Of a stretch of DNA of 64,000 nt, positions 11,451 to 22,203 are shown piece by piece. The stretch covers positions 24,161-88,160 of the forward strand of contig JAXGGA010004462.1 of NCBI GenBank assembly GCA_038373865.1. Reading direction: 5' to 3'. The stretch is from Uloborus plumipes (Eukaryota; Arthropoda; Arachnida; Araneae; Uloboridae). The stretch's first letter is position 1; each line of letters begins with the position of its first letter. Made by a program: the position numbers and the translations under genes. A model generated the notes under the pieces. It did not search any database. It was not told the origin of the DNA and was given only the letters and a program-made list of their open reading frames with translations.

Positions 11451-11769
11451 ACTAAGAGAAGAGAGAACTTCATATTCTTTAACGACAAAGCTCGAGGCCT
11501 GAATTTCGAGCAAGTATGGAAAAACATGTTATTTAATAATAATTTAAAAAAAAAAAAAAAAAAACACGCTTTTTTCGTCACTTTAAATTGTGCTGATTAA
11601 GGTCTCGAAAAATGCATGGAAAAACACTTTTAAGATTTAAGTTTGAGTTTAAATGAGAAAAGAGCGCTTCTTTTGCCATTCTCGTTTGGTGGCTGTGGGA
11701 TGGGACATTAATAATTAGTTAAAATGTCAAGTCGGAAATTCATTCAAAATTAGTTCCCTTTCCTGTCAT

Positions 11770-11865
11770 ATGGACGGCTTTCTTTTACCCCATCTGTGGG
11801 GGCGGAGCATCCAATGAGCGTGGCTCACGATGACGACGCACCATGAGACACAGCAAACTATTCTA
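11770..11865 (+). pseudogene. Decayed duplicate of the cytoplasmic-tail exon (pseudoexon)
   Basis: About 95 bp match the tail exon at about 12534-12646. Both contain an ACCCC stretch, then GGGGGCG, GCATCC and GCGTG segments and a GACGACGCA run, in the same order and close spacing. Read in the same frame it gives TPSVGAEHPMSVAHDDDAP and then TGA, where the real exon has the Trp codon of APWD. A 9-base gap removes part of the DDDDAYD stretch. With a stop and no obvious splice sites it is a dead duplicate. Dscam-family genes are known for tandem exon duplication, which makes the relic notable. Confidence 0.7.
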
Positions 11866-12467
11866 CATCTCAGTAATGTGCAGGGCCTAGACTTTCAGAA
11901 AATTAGAACAAAATACGATTTTAAATTGTTATGACACTTAACTAAAAAGAGATGAATAAAGTGTACAGCAATATATCCTTTTTTCATCAAAACAGCCCAT
12001 TTTTGCTTTCAATTACGCAGTTTAGAGCTTATGTATCGTAGCATGAAACATATGCAATGACATAAAATAATATACTTTTGCATCTTTGTCGCGCTTACTT
12101 CGATTGTATTGTAGACTGCAGGGAACTCCTACAGATGTGTCTAGCCTACAGTACTAAAATTTCTTTGCTGGGCCTTTGAAATGTGGTGACCCGCACGATA
12201 AGTGCAAGCAGTGCGTGATTACTGAGTAGACCAACTATAGGCCGTGGTCTAGAGTCCCCTAAATAGCTAAAATTACTTCAGTCTGTGGCTAAAATTGTTT
12301 TAGTCAATTGTTAAAATCGTAAAGTTTGAATACAGGGACCCCCAAAAAAGCATTTGGCCTAGGGTTCTGGGATATCGTAATCGGACCCTGAATATAAGTT
12401 CAAAAAATATATTCATCTGAATCATCTCGGTCTGTATAAGGATATCGTATTTCTATCTCATTTCCAG

Positions 12468-12661
12468 CTGCTTGTGCCCCCCTCATGCCCCGGGGCGTTG
12501 CTCTGACTGGCAACCGGCCGGAATACTGCGATCCAGTGGCCCGGCCCCCTTCTTATACCCCGCCCATGGGGGCGAGGCATCCGGTGGGCGTGCCTGACGA
12601 CGACGACGCATACGACGCACCCTGGGACATGGCAAACCCTTCTGGCGGACAACCCGGAAAT
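12468..12661 (+). CDS. Receptor exon: cytoplasmic tail with PPSY and acidic motif
   Basis: The exon follows a TTTCCAG acceptor and ends before a GTGAGT donor at 12662, in phase 0. It completes Ala and reads ACAPLMPRGVALTGNRPEYC, then a proline-rich RPPSYTPPMG, an acidic VPDDDDAYDAPWD and ANPSGGQPGN. PPSY is a PPxY motif, a possible WW-domain ligand, and the tyrosines are possible phosphorylation sites. Those roles are inferences. GC content is strongly raised over the flanking intron. The minus-strand open frame here is a shadow of this exon. Confidence 0.88.
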
Positions 12662-13117
12662 GTGAGTGCCACCTTTCAGCATGGTCATATATAGGCAGGG
12701 CAGGGACAAGAATACTATTGAGGTCCCAGCTGGAGAAAAATGATAGACAAATAAAATCTGAAATGAAATTCGTTTGCAGTAGATAAAGACAGGCCTGTCA
12801 TTCAGGGAATCAGGGAGATGTCTATTGTTTCCCTCTGGCTTTGAAAAAGCGATGTATTTGCATATAAGTGGTCGTGGGTTTTGAGGTTTTCCGATGAAAT
12901 TCCACCATTTGACTCCAACTTAAAAACTGGAATAACAGACCTGGACGAAGAAAACAGTTTCGAAGCTAATGCTTGTTTACCAGGAAAATGCATTTGACCC
13001 CAGCAATTTTTAAAGAACTTTTCGTTCTGCGCTTTTGAAGGTGAGTCGTGAGCGGAGAGGAGAGACTTCTCGTTGAAAACGCCCAAGATGTTGGTTAAGC
13101 ATGGTAAAATAATAAAA
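12662..13117. other. Intronic DNA with no gene seen
   Basis: Intron between the last two coding exons, before the large palindromic element. An open minus-strand frame (12802-13161) has no recognisable domain and is not called. Confidence 0.55.
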
Positions 13118-13830
13118 GAGTCATTCCATGTCAAGTGGACTAGTGGTCCCCACCCGACCATCTCCGATTTTGATCAAATTTTACAGAGGTGTAGATATAT
13201 TTATGAAACTAACCTGTGCAAATTTTTAGCTTCCAAGATCCAAATCTGGAAGAGCTAGGATCCCTAAAAAAATGTGGTCCAAAATGGCGGATGAGATTCG
13301 TGAAACGAATTGCAATGTTTAGGTCAAGGTTGCAGAAAATTTTATCACAGTGGAAGCCTAATATTTTTGGAGCTTAAAGTACTTTTGGTCGTCAATACTC
13401 TCCAGTATATTTTGTGATATTGCGTTAATTAGATTTTGTGTAGCACGCGCCTAAACTTGCGAAAAAAACGCGGTGGGCAATTTTTTTCCTGGATTTCAGG
13501 TTGTCATAAATTTTTAACCAAAAACCTTCAAAGGTTTATACTCGGGAGTTTTATTGTCCAAATACCAGGGTTGTCAAGTTTTTGACAGTCGGAGGTTTTA
13601 TCCGGTTTTAACCGTGGTTTTTACCGTCATGTCAAAAACCCCTTTTTGACATGGTTTTTGACATAATTGTCAAAAACCTAAATTCCTGTATTACATGTTT
13701 AAATTTGATATTGATAATCAAAATATATTTTCAAATGAATTTTACAATTTCTGATTTCAGACATTGAAGTTAACTTTTGGAGTTTAGGTTGTTAAAATAA
13801 AGTGTAAGAAGCAATCCTAAACATAATTAA

Positions 13831-14949
13831 AGGGCTCGGGAGTAAATAATGGTAACTAGTATTTAAAAAAATCAAACATATGGCTTTATTGCTTCGAGAG
13901 ATTACTGTAGCAGGTTTTTTTTTTTTTTTTTTTAATGAAGTGGGTACATTAATTAAGTGCTGTGTGTCTTGGATATACTTAATAAATTTTTACAAGTGTT
14001 TTTTTTAATTTTAATTTGAAATAGTCCGATATTTAGAATTTGTCAGATATCATTATTTACTCCCGAGCAGTGGTTGGAAAAACTACATTTCTTTTGTAGC
14101 GAACTACAACTACAACTACTTTGTTACAAATATAGTTAACTACAACTACAACTACTTTTTTAAAAATGTAGCTACTACAAACTAATTTTTAAATGTTGTC
14201 GCTACTGCGCTACTTTTTAAAAAATAAGTTTAAAAAAAAGCAACACCATTTGAATATTGACCGAAAAAATTCGAAAAGTGGTTTAAGGTTTAGATTAATA
14301 AATTAGCTTATTTGGACATGGAATATTTCTACGTATTTGTCTTTTTTTTTGCTAGAATTTGTCTTTTTAAGAATTTTTTTACAATTTTACGAATATTCGC
14401 CTCAAAATAGGATTTAAAAGTTGAAAGATTGAAAGAATTTAACCTTCAAATTTCTAATAATTTCTTGCCAGGGAATGTTTAGGATTATGAAAATTATTTG
14501 TCGGAATATGAAAATTATGATGCCGAATAAACCAATGACATCAAACAGAACTTATGGCGTCAAAATAATATATCTAAGATCAACTCACTTTTATAGTTCT
14601 TATTTCTCATTGCTTTCGCTGGTGCATTCGTGCAAGATTTGCACCTGTCAGATTAGATTAAACCAGATTCGAAAGAAAGAAGTTTCTTTCCTTCTTTCCC
14701 TCCCTCTCTTTTTAATTTTTTTTCATTCATTTATTTAATTAATTTAGTTTTTTTCAATTGCAAATTTAAAATTAGTTTCCAGAAATCGCTACAAACTACT
14801 ATTTTTTGTATCGCGCTACTCACTACTCTACATTTTTAAAAAAGTAGTGCGCTACACTACATACTACTAAAAAATGTAGCTACTACAGTAGTTTCGCTAC
14901 TTGTAAGGAGCTATTTCCGACCACTGCTCCCGAGCCCCCCCCCCCCCTT
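13831..14949. mobile_element. Probable TIR element nested inside the hAT element
   Basis: GGGCTCGGGAGTAAATAAT at about 13832 is matched in reverse by ATTATTTACTCCCGAG at 14052-14067 and the GAGCCC run after 14927. The right end is drawn out in a C-run (14935-14947). No certain target duplication was found, so boundaries are approximate. The element at 14068-14926 sits inside its right terminus. Confidence 0.5.
14068..14926. mobile_element. hAT MITE with ACTAC-rich ends, 8-bp target duplication
   Basis: The ends are CAGTGGTTGG and CCGACCACTG, flanked by CTCCCGAG at 14060-14067 and 14927-14934. Both subterminal regions are rich in ACTAC or GTAG repeats, which can pair. The 859-bp body has no transposase. 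It is the innermost layer of the 13.1-17.6 kb nest. Confidence 0.9.
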
Positions 14950-15044
14950 CCAGATTTGTACACTAAGTACTAATTAATTTACTTTTGCTTTTACTCAAAA
15001 GAAAAAACCAATCACTTTAAATTCCGATGTAAAGATTTTTAGAT

Positions 15045-15560
15045 TGATAAAAAAACTAATTTAAAACTTATTAAAACATTTAGACAAAACTACTTTAAAA
15101 ACTGGATTTAACTTTTAATATTTGTAACTTTTTTCATGGCATAACAAGTTAATTTAAAAGAATGCAAATTAATTTTCATTAAATTTAATAATTTAATTTT
15201 TATTAAACTTGATTGATAAGATAACTAATTGATAGTTATTAAAACATTTAAACAAAACTACTCTAAAATTTGGATTTAAGTTTTAATATTTGTAACTTTT
15301 TTTCACTCCATAACTAGTTAATTTAAAAAAATGTGAATTAATTTTCATTAAATTTATTAATTTAATTTTTATTAAACTTGATTGATAAGATAACTAATTG
15401 ATAGTTATATAAACATTTAAACAAAACTACTTTAAAAGCTGGATTTAAGTTTTAATATTTAACTTTTTTCATGGCAAAACAAGTTAATTTAAAAGAATGA
15501 GAAATAATTTTCATTAAATTTATTAATTTAATGTTTATTAAACTTGATTGATAAGATGTA
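15045..15560. repeat. ~169-bp tandem repeat, about three copies
   Basis: The landmark CATTTAAACAAAACTACT recurs with small changes near 15077, 15246 and 15414, a spacing of about 169 bp. Units are AT-rich with a repeated TTGATTGATAAGAT segment. The array is internal to the hAT element at 13566-15707. Confidence 0.8.
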
Positions 15561-17563
15561 TAAATTTTTATTTAATATTTTTCAGGATGAGAAACCTTAT
15601 ACTCGTATGTTTATAAAAAAACTCAATAACCACTGTATTTGAGTTTTTGACAGGTTTTCGACATGTCATGTCAAAAACTGGTTATTGACGTCAAAAATCC
15701 AACCCTGCCAAATACTAGTTTTTAATGTTTTACAGCTGCAAAGCTTAAATATTGTATTTGTAAAAGATATTGGCAGCCTAAGTGTCGATGAAAACGCTTC
15801 TTTTAAAAAATCACCTGTTTTCAACTCACTATATCTCAGGTTTGTCACCTTCGACCATTTTTTCGTTGGCACCATGAGAAAGAACAGATTTTTCCTATCG
15901 AAATGAGTTTTTTTTTCGATGGTGTTCTTTCGAATAAGGATGAAAAAATTAGCTTGAAATACTAAGAGTTATGAAGAATTGCCATAATTAGGCTAAGACT
16001 GCAGAAAATTTTATTACACTGGAAGCCTAATATTTTTGGGAATCTAAAGTACATTTGGTTGTTTATATAAATAATCCTATAGGAAAACATCTGTTATTTA
16101 TAGTGGCACTAACAAAAAGATGATGGAAGGTGACAAACCTGAGTTACAGTTCATTGAAATCAAGCTATTTTTCAAACAGGAATTGCCAATACTTTTCATG
16201 TATGCTACACAAATGCTAATGAGCTTGAACTCACATAATTATCAGAATCTATTAGCAACTAAATGCGCTTTAAGTTGTTAAAAATTCAGACTTCTATTGT
16301 AATAAATTTTCTGCAGTCTTCGCTTAATTATGCCAATTCTTCATAATTGACAACACTTCGAGCTATATTTTTCTTCCTTATTCGAAAGAACACCATCGAA
16401 AAAAAAAACTCATTTCGATAGGAAAAAATCTGTTCTTTCTAATGGTGCCAACGAATAAACGATGGAAGGTGACAAACCTGAGATACAGTGAGTTGAAAAC
16501 AGGCGATTTTTCATTAAAATGATTTTGATAGACACTTTGGACGATAATATCTTTTACAAAATCAATATTTAAACTCTGCAGCTGTAAAACATTAAAACCA
16601 AGTATTTGGACAATAGAACTACGAAACATGAACCTTCTTTGAATTTGTTTGGTTAAAAATTTATGAATCCAGGAAAAAGATTGCCCACCGCGTTTTTTCG
16701 CAAGTTAACATGCGTGCTACACAAAATTTAATAAGCTCAATCTCACAAAAAATACAGGAAAGTATTGACAACCAAAAGTACTTTAAGATCCAAAAATATT
16801 AGGCTTCCAGTGTGATAAAATGTTCTGCAGTCTTAGCCTAATTATGGCAATTCTTCATAACTCTTAGTATTTCAAGCTAATTTTTTCATCCTTATTCGAA
16901 AGAACACCATCGAAAAAAAAAACTCATTTCGATAGGAAAAATCTGTTCTTTCTCATGGTGCCAACGAAAAAATGGTCGAAGGTGACAAACCTGAGATATA
17001 GTGAGTTGAAAACAGGTGATTTTTTAAAAGAAGCGTTTTCATCGACACTTAGGGTGCATCTTTTACAAATACAATATTTAAGCTCTGCAGCTGTAAAACA
17101 TAAAAAACTAGTATTTGGACAATAAAACTACCAAGTATAAACCTTTGAAGTTTTTTTTTAAATTTATGACAACCTGAAATCTCGGGAAAAAATTGCCCAC
17201 CGCGTTTTTTCGCAAGTTTAGGCGCGTGCTACACAAAATCTAATAAGCGCAATCTCACAAAATATGGTTAAGAGTATTGACAACCAAAAGTGCTTTAAGC
17301 TCCAAAAATATTAGGCTTCCACTGTGATAAAATTTTCTGCAACCTTGATCTAAACATTGCAACTCGTTTCACGAAGCTCATCCGCCATTTTGGACCACAT
17401 TTTTCGCGGGATCCTAGCTCCTCCAAATTTGGATCTTGGAAGCCAAAAATTTGCACAGGTTAGTTTCATAGGCATGTCTACACCTCTGTAAGATCTAATC
17501 CAAATCGGAGATGCTTGAGTGGGGACGATTTGAAAAATTGGTCCAGTTGACGTGGAATGACTC

Positions 17564-18344
17564 AAAATTCAGTAACAAAATTATGTGATGCTTAAGATTG
17601 TAAGTTTAGCACATTAGTTTAACTTTCAATAATTCCTATTGCTAGAATGACTTTACAATTATATGGCACATATGCAGAGTGGTGATTACTTCGATTGAAA
17701 GCATAAGTTTAAAGTGTGCTAAAAAAGGCTATTTTAAGGTTGAGAGTCTAATATCTCGCTCCTGTGAGATTCAATTGGCTCCAGTATTTGTACACTTGTC
17801 TAATTACGCATATAAAATAAGAAAAAAAGAATTCCATGTAAAAATTTGTTTAAATTGTTTCTCAGCTGTTTAACATAAATATGACGAATTGGCATTATTA
17901 GGAGCTAAGTCCTTAACATAGGCAATTCTGAAAGAATCCCGAAAAGGATTCTTCAGACCTTAAAAAAAAAAAAGAAAGATTCTTTGTTTTCAACTAAACC
18001 GCATTTCAATAACTCAAAAACATAATAGAAAATTCCATATGTATATGGATTATTTTCTCCTCACTTTTCTGGCCTCAGTTAAGAAATATTCTGCAAATTT
18101 CCTGAAGAATTTGCGACGTGTGTCGCAGTATCGCGCTGTTTCTACGATTGAGAATGGAAGTAGGCAAATCATTTTTACATTCAAATTCAAAAAGAAAAAC
18201 GAATAGTAACACAATCAAAGCTAGAATGGGATATTTCGAGGCTTTAGTCCGTTTATTACATATAAGATTTAATTTACATGCTTTCGTACAACGAGCATTT
18301 TGTTCTCAAACGTTAGGATTCAAAGCTTTGCTTTCTCTTTACAG
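17564..18344. other. Intronic DNA with acceptor for the last exon
   Basis: No gene or complete repeat is recognised. The stretch ends in a pyrimidine tract (CTTTGCTTTCTCTTTACAG), the acceptor of the terminal coding exon. Confidence 0.6.
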
Positions 18345-18437
18345 GCTCAAGCTGGAAGTTACACCCGCCTAAAAAGCCAACTGCCCAATCCGGGGGGCGC
18401 TATCGTCATTGGCCACCAGAGCAGTTCCGGACGCTAG
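18345..18437 (+). CDS. Receptor terminal coding exon
   Basis: The exon begins in phase 0 after TTTACAG, matching the phase-0 donor at 12662. It reads AQAGSYTRLKSQLPNPGGAI, then VIGHQSSSGR and TAG at 18435-18437. The phase match, strong acceptor, local GC rise and in-frame stop support it as the last coding exon, giving a cytoplasmic tail of about 100 residues. The SYTRLKS stretch is basic. The GRs-like C terminus does not match a clear PDZ ligand consensus. Confidence 0.8.
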   Translation, partial: AQAGSYTRLKSQLPNPGGAIVIGHQSSSGR

Positions 18438-18731
18438 TAGAGTGGCGCGCTTCGTCGCAGCATCAGTTCAAGTTTTTGTACTTATTGGACTAAGTCAGAC
18501 ACTTAAATTGGTAGCCGATTTTTTCGAGTGAAAACATTTTCAACAACAGGAATGATGTTTCCTTCAGATACTTAACAAGGAAATGTTTTCACATAAAGAT
18601 CTCATAAAATCTTTACGTTGGTGAAATGGTGGTGATCCATGGGTCCCTGGCAACCTGCAATGTTTTCATAAGCAGTTCTGTTAATGAAGGTCATTCCTCT
18701 CTTTTTAAGAGAATATATCTCCATTTGAGCA

Positions 18732-18896
18732 ATACTGTCATCCCCGCTTAATCAGGTAACGGAGAAACGAATACCCCGCTTATACGAATAATTTATTTCG
18801 GAACCGATGCCATAGACGTACTGTTAAAGATCCCCGCTTAATCGAATAATATTTCTTGGAACCGACAGTGTTCGTTTAAGCGGGGACGACAGTATT
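18732..18896. mobile_element. Small pogo/Tigger-like MITE
   Basis: The left end TACTGTCATCCCCGCTTAA is matched in reverse by TTAAGCGGGGACGACAGTA. CCCCGCTTA motifs also occur inside (about 18774 and 18833). It is 165 bp, non-coding and has TA-type ends. If the 3' UTR extends this far it would give the transcript a strong hairpin. Confidence 0.7.
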
Positions 18897-19026
18897 TACT
18901 GTATCTGACTCTCCAAAGATGCAACCAATGAGGCGTTAGGATCAATGCCAAACCCCTAACCTCGAGTAATTTTTGTGTATTACTTTCTCAAAGTAAAAAA
19001 GGCGATGTGAAATACATCAATATGGA

Positions 19027-19312
19027 CAGGAGCGCCCCGAACTAAAATTTTTGGGAGGGGGAAAATTATCAATTTGCCGAATGAAGTTCAAATTTTACCA
19101 AATGATAAAATACAAGCATGCACACATGTCGTACATGCATAACATTTAGTGAGAAAAAACATTAGGCATCTTTAAAAAACAATTCTAAAAACTAAAAAGA
19201 ACAATTAATCTCAATGTTGCAATACTGTCTTCAAATTCCCGAATCGTCAGCAAAATGTGCGAATACGGAATTTATTGGGAGGTCACAATGACCTCCCATC
19301 GGGGCGCTCCTG
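19027..19312. mobile_element. Small TIR element (hAT-like MITE)
   Basis: The left end CAGGAGCGCCCCGA is matched in reverse by TCGGGGCGCTCCTG, and GGGAGG is matched by CCTCCC just inside. It is 286 bp and non-coding. No convincing 8-bp target duplication remains, so the hAT label is tentative. Confidence 0.6.
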
Positions 19313-19999
19313 ACTGAAGAAGGGGAAGTTAACTTTACGTGAATAGAATAGTGGTTGTGTTTTGAAAAATGCAACTACCAGTAGTACCTTTTTTAAGGGA
19401 CTCCTCTGAGTAAGGGACCGTTTCTCTGGTCTCAAGTCCTTTGAATAGGGTCCTTCATGTGTTTCCTTCTGATTAAGGGACACTCGGTTAAGCAGGGGTG
19501 ACCATCTCCTAAAGCACACTCCCTCCCCTTCGCAATGCTATGGAGCAGCTCCAAATGAGTTCAAATATCTTCTAAAACTACCCTCCTCTTCCCCCTCTCC
19601 TTAAGGGTCTACTCTGGTTTTACTTGACCGGCCCAGAGAAATGGTTACGAGAAAACAATGTATAAATGAATGAAAGATGAATTTACTGAATTCAAGTTTC
19701 ACTTTTCGTCCAAACATTAACTTATGAAAGTTTAAACCTTATTATAAACAAGAAAGCACTTAAGGTGTATATTGTAGATATCTTTCGAACTACCTTCTAT
19801 GCAAACCTAATACTCGACAGTTTTCGTCTATGCTTTTTTTTTTTAAATAAAACATTTCTTAGTTATGAGTCTATGAGGAGGCAGTGGAAATGATCATGGG
19901 AAGTCTAAAACTCTGTATCAGTTTGTTTTAATACTGTAAATATTCTCAATTTTACTTGTAAATAAACATACCATATCTATTGATGTCCCTATCAACGAA

Positions 20000-22203
20000 A
20001 ATGCATACTTTGTTCATTTTTTTAAAAGTTGTTCAGTATCGATATACGTGTCTGTAACTTTCTGAATACAGCTACAACATTTCTCCCTCTATGCAAGCAG
20101 TTAGAAAAATGTTTTGTTTGTATAGTTTGTGTCGTTCATTCTTGAAATTGAAATTTCTCCTGAGGGAAGGAACTCAGCTGCTTAAAACGAAGTACAATTT
20201 TGTGCAATTAATGACATTTACACAGACAACTAAAACTTGATTTGGACTGGATATTTGTTTACCAGTTTCTTAGCAGTTTTGTACAGATTGCCTAGAATGA
20301 ACCATACATATGAAGTTGTAAATAGAATTTCGATGTAAACTAATTGAATAAATATGAAATTCATTTGATGTGGCCCGACTTTTCAACTACATATTGATTA
20401 TATTAAGAAACGCTATACTTTTCATTAATTTGGCTGTAATTTTCAACTAAAAGCAGCAGTGCAAACTTTTTTTTTTCTTTTTTGTTCATTAAATTGCATG
20501 AACTATATAACCAATGGGTAATTCTTTAAGTTTTTTTAGTGCAACCAAAGCCTGATGCTACCATGATAATTAAATAAAGAGAACCTATTTAGCATTAATA
20601 ACACTGAATACTGATCCAAAATAGCGGCACACGAACATTAACAAAGTGTAGGGCGTGAAATTCGGCAGGACCCGAAGTTCGAAAATTTAGATTATTATTG
20701 TCTTTTCAAGGTTCGTGCTCTTTTCAAGGAATAAGAATGACATAGTTTTGGACAAGTTTAGGAGAAGAAAAAAGATTTAAATATATTCTAAGCTTTTATT
20801 TCCAAATCAAGCATAAAAAATTTATCACAAAATAAAATCTTGGCTATGCAATGGGCTTCAGTTTGAATACAACACCACATAAATACATATTTATAAAACT
20901 CAACAGTGCATCACCACACAACAGTTATGATATGTGACAGATTCATACAAAAGTTTCACTTCAAAACTTCATACTGTTTCATTTTAAGGTATGAAGGGAA
21001 GAAGGCTTCTTTGTTCACAATATCACAAAGTGTAAAAAAGACTACTAAGTGACATTTATTAAGTCTTTCTGTACACAGGACTTTATCTTCGAAGTTTTCT
21101 GAAAAAAGAACCACATTAGTTTGGAAGAACCAATCATTACCCAATAAAGGTTAAAAAGGAAGGAAAATAAAGATATTAAAATAAAATGCTTCATCTCAAT
21201 GTGTGTGGGGGGGGGGAGGGGGGTGTTCAGGACTAGTCTAAAAAGTGAGTTGATCGCAGTTTCGATAAACTGACAAACAGTGACCACTAAAAAAGGGAAT
21301 ACAATGAGAATGCATAGAGAGAAATTTTTCACATAGATTTTAAATACAAATGTAACTTCCATTTTTTTTTCTGTATGTAGAGCTAGGAGAACTTTGGACC
21401 CTTTACAAAGTGAAAAAACTGACCCAGCTTTTTAAAAGTCTCAAATAGTGTTTTAAAGCTCATTTTCTGTTAAATGAGCTTGATTTGCTATTTCTCAAAA
21501 AAAAAAAAAAAAATCTAATCAGAAATTTGCGTTTTCAAAATCATTCATTTCCAATGCTTACACACAGGATATATTAAATGCTATTTTAAGCAGCTAAATA
21601 CTGAAAACTACAAAAAAAAAAAAATAAAAGCCTCATTTTAAACTTTAAATGTCTTCTAAAAAAAGGAACACCTTTTTTTAATGACTGAAAATTTCACTTT
21701 TCTTTTTATGCAAAGTAAAAAATATCTATTCTAGTAGACAAAAAATTTAAAAGTTTCATTAATGTATTTATTTATTTTGTTTATTTTTTTTTTCACTTTA
21801 AGGAAAAAAATATTTTTGAGCAAATGTTATTACTTTTGAAAGAAACCAATAATTGTTTTAACTTCCTTATGACAGTAATAGAGCAAGAGCCCACTAGCGT
21901 CAGACTTATGCCACTTTTCAAAGACCCAAAAATTTTCTGCGTCAGCACACCACATCAGGTAAGAAAAGTTAAGCTGAGTCGCGCTCAGGGACGTCCTTTC
22001 AAGTTTTTCCAGGGGGGGGGGGCAAGGGTCCAAACACAATACAATTTCATCGGAAAACATAAAAAACCACGCCCACTTATATATGTAAATACATTGATTT
22101 CTCAAAGTCGGGGGAGGGCAATTGACCCCCCTGCCCTTCTAAATGACGGGCCTGGTCGTGCAGGCTTTGGCAGGAAACAGGAAGCAAAGATGCATCAAAA
22201 ACT
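20000..22203. other. Intergenic DNA with no gene seen; possible MITE near 21985-22155
   Basis: No exon or RNA gene is recognised. A stretch from CAGGGACGTCC (about 21985) to GACGGGCCTGG (about 22146) with inner G- and C-runs resembles a degenerate hAT MITE. I could not find a target duplication. Open frames at 21045-21362 and 21824-22243 lack recognisable domains. Confidence 0.45.

Larger units (their letters stand above)
13566..15707. mobile_element. hAT-type non-autonomous element with exact 8-bp target duplication
   Basis: The ends are CAGGGTTG and CAACCCTG, flanked by CCAAATAC at 13558-13565 and 15708-15715. Both subterminal regions are dense in GTCAAAAAC in both orientations (13575-13680 and 15640-15700), the layout expected for transposase-binding repeats. 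It is inserted in the left arm of the palindromic element and itself carries a further insertion. No transposase is seen. Confidence 0.9.
13118..17563. mobile_element. Large palindromic element built of ~515-bp repeat units
   Basis: The ends are GAGTCATTCCATGTCAAGTG and TTGACGTGGAATGACTC. Left-arm landmarks such as CACGCGCCTAAACTTGCG reappear inverted in the right arm. The landmark GCAGAAAATTTTAT recurs at about 13331 and 15999, which is about 518 bp apart once the 2.15-kb hAT insert is removed. Its complement recurs near 16311, 16831 and 17338. The element is therefore direct repeats of ~515-bp units that reverse orientation near 16050-16090. No protein-coding gene is visible, and the open frames at 15666-16629 are shadows of the repeats. 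A target duplication is unclear (only AAAA shared). Confidence 0.75.
2540..18437 (+). other. Span of the 3' end of a Dscam-like Ig/FN3 adhesion receptor gene (five coding exons)
   Basis: Five exons join without a frame break: 2540-2644, 8325-8510, 10869-11030, 12468-12661 and 18345-18437. They encode about 245 residues: one FN3 domain, a short juxtamembrane linker, a single transmembrane helix, and a cytoplasmic tail of about 100 residues ending in GHQSSSGR. All extracellular-side introns are phase 1, as is usual for Ig/FN3 module genes. The product should be a type I surface receptor for cell adhesion or recognition. The short tail would fit the short Dscam-like receptors described in chelicerates, but other Ig/FN3 receptors are possible because the Ig domains and most FN3 domains lie outside the window. 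Introns are 1.4-5.7 kb and full of transposons. Confidence 0.75.
18438..20000 (+). other. Probable 3' untranslated region of the receptor gene (end uncertain)
   Basis: The sequence after the stop is probably 3' UTR, but the end cannot be fixed. Candidate AATAAA signals occur near 19846 and 19963, with another near 20345. Two small TIR elements (18732-18896 and 19027-19312) lie inside. No open frame here has a recognisable domain. Confidence 0.35.
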
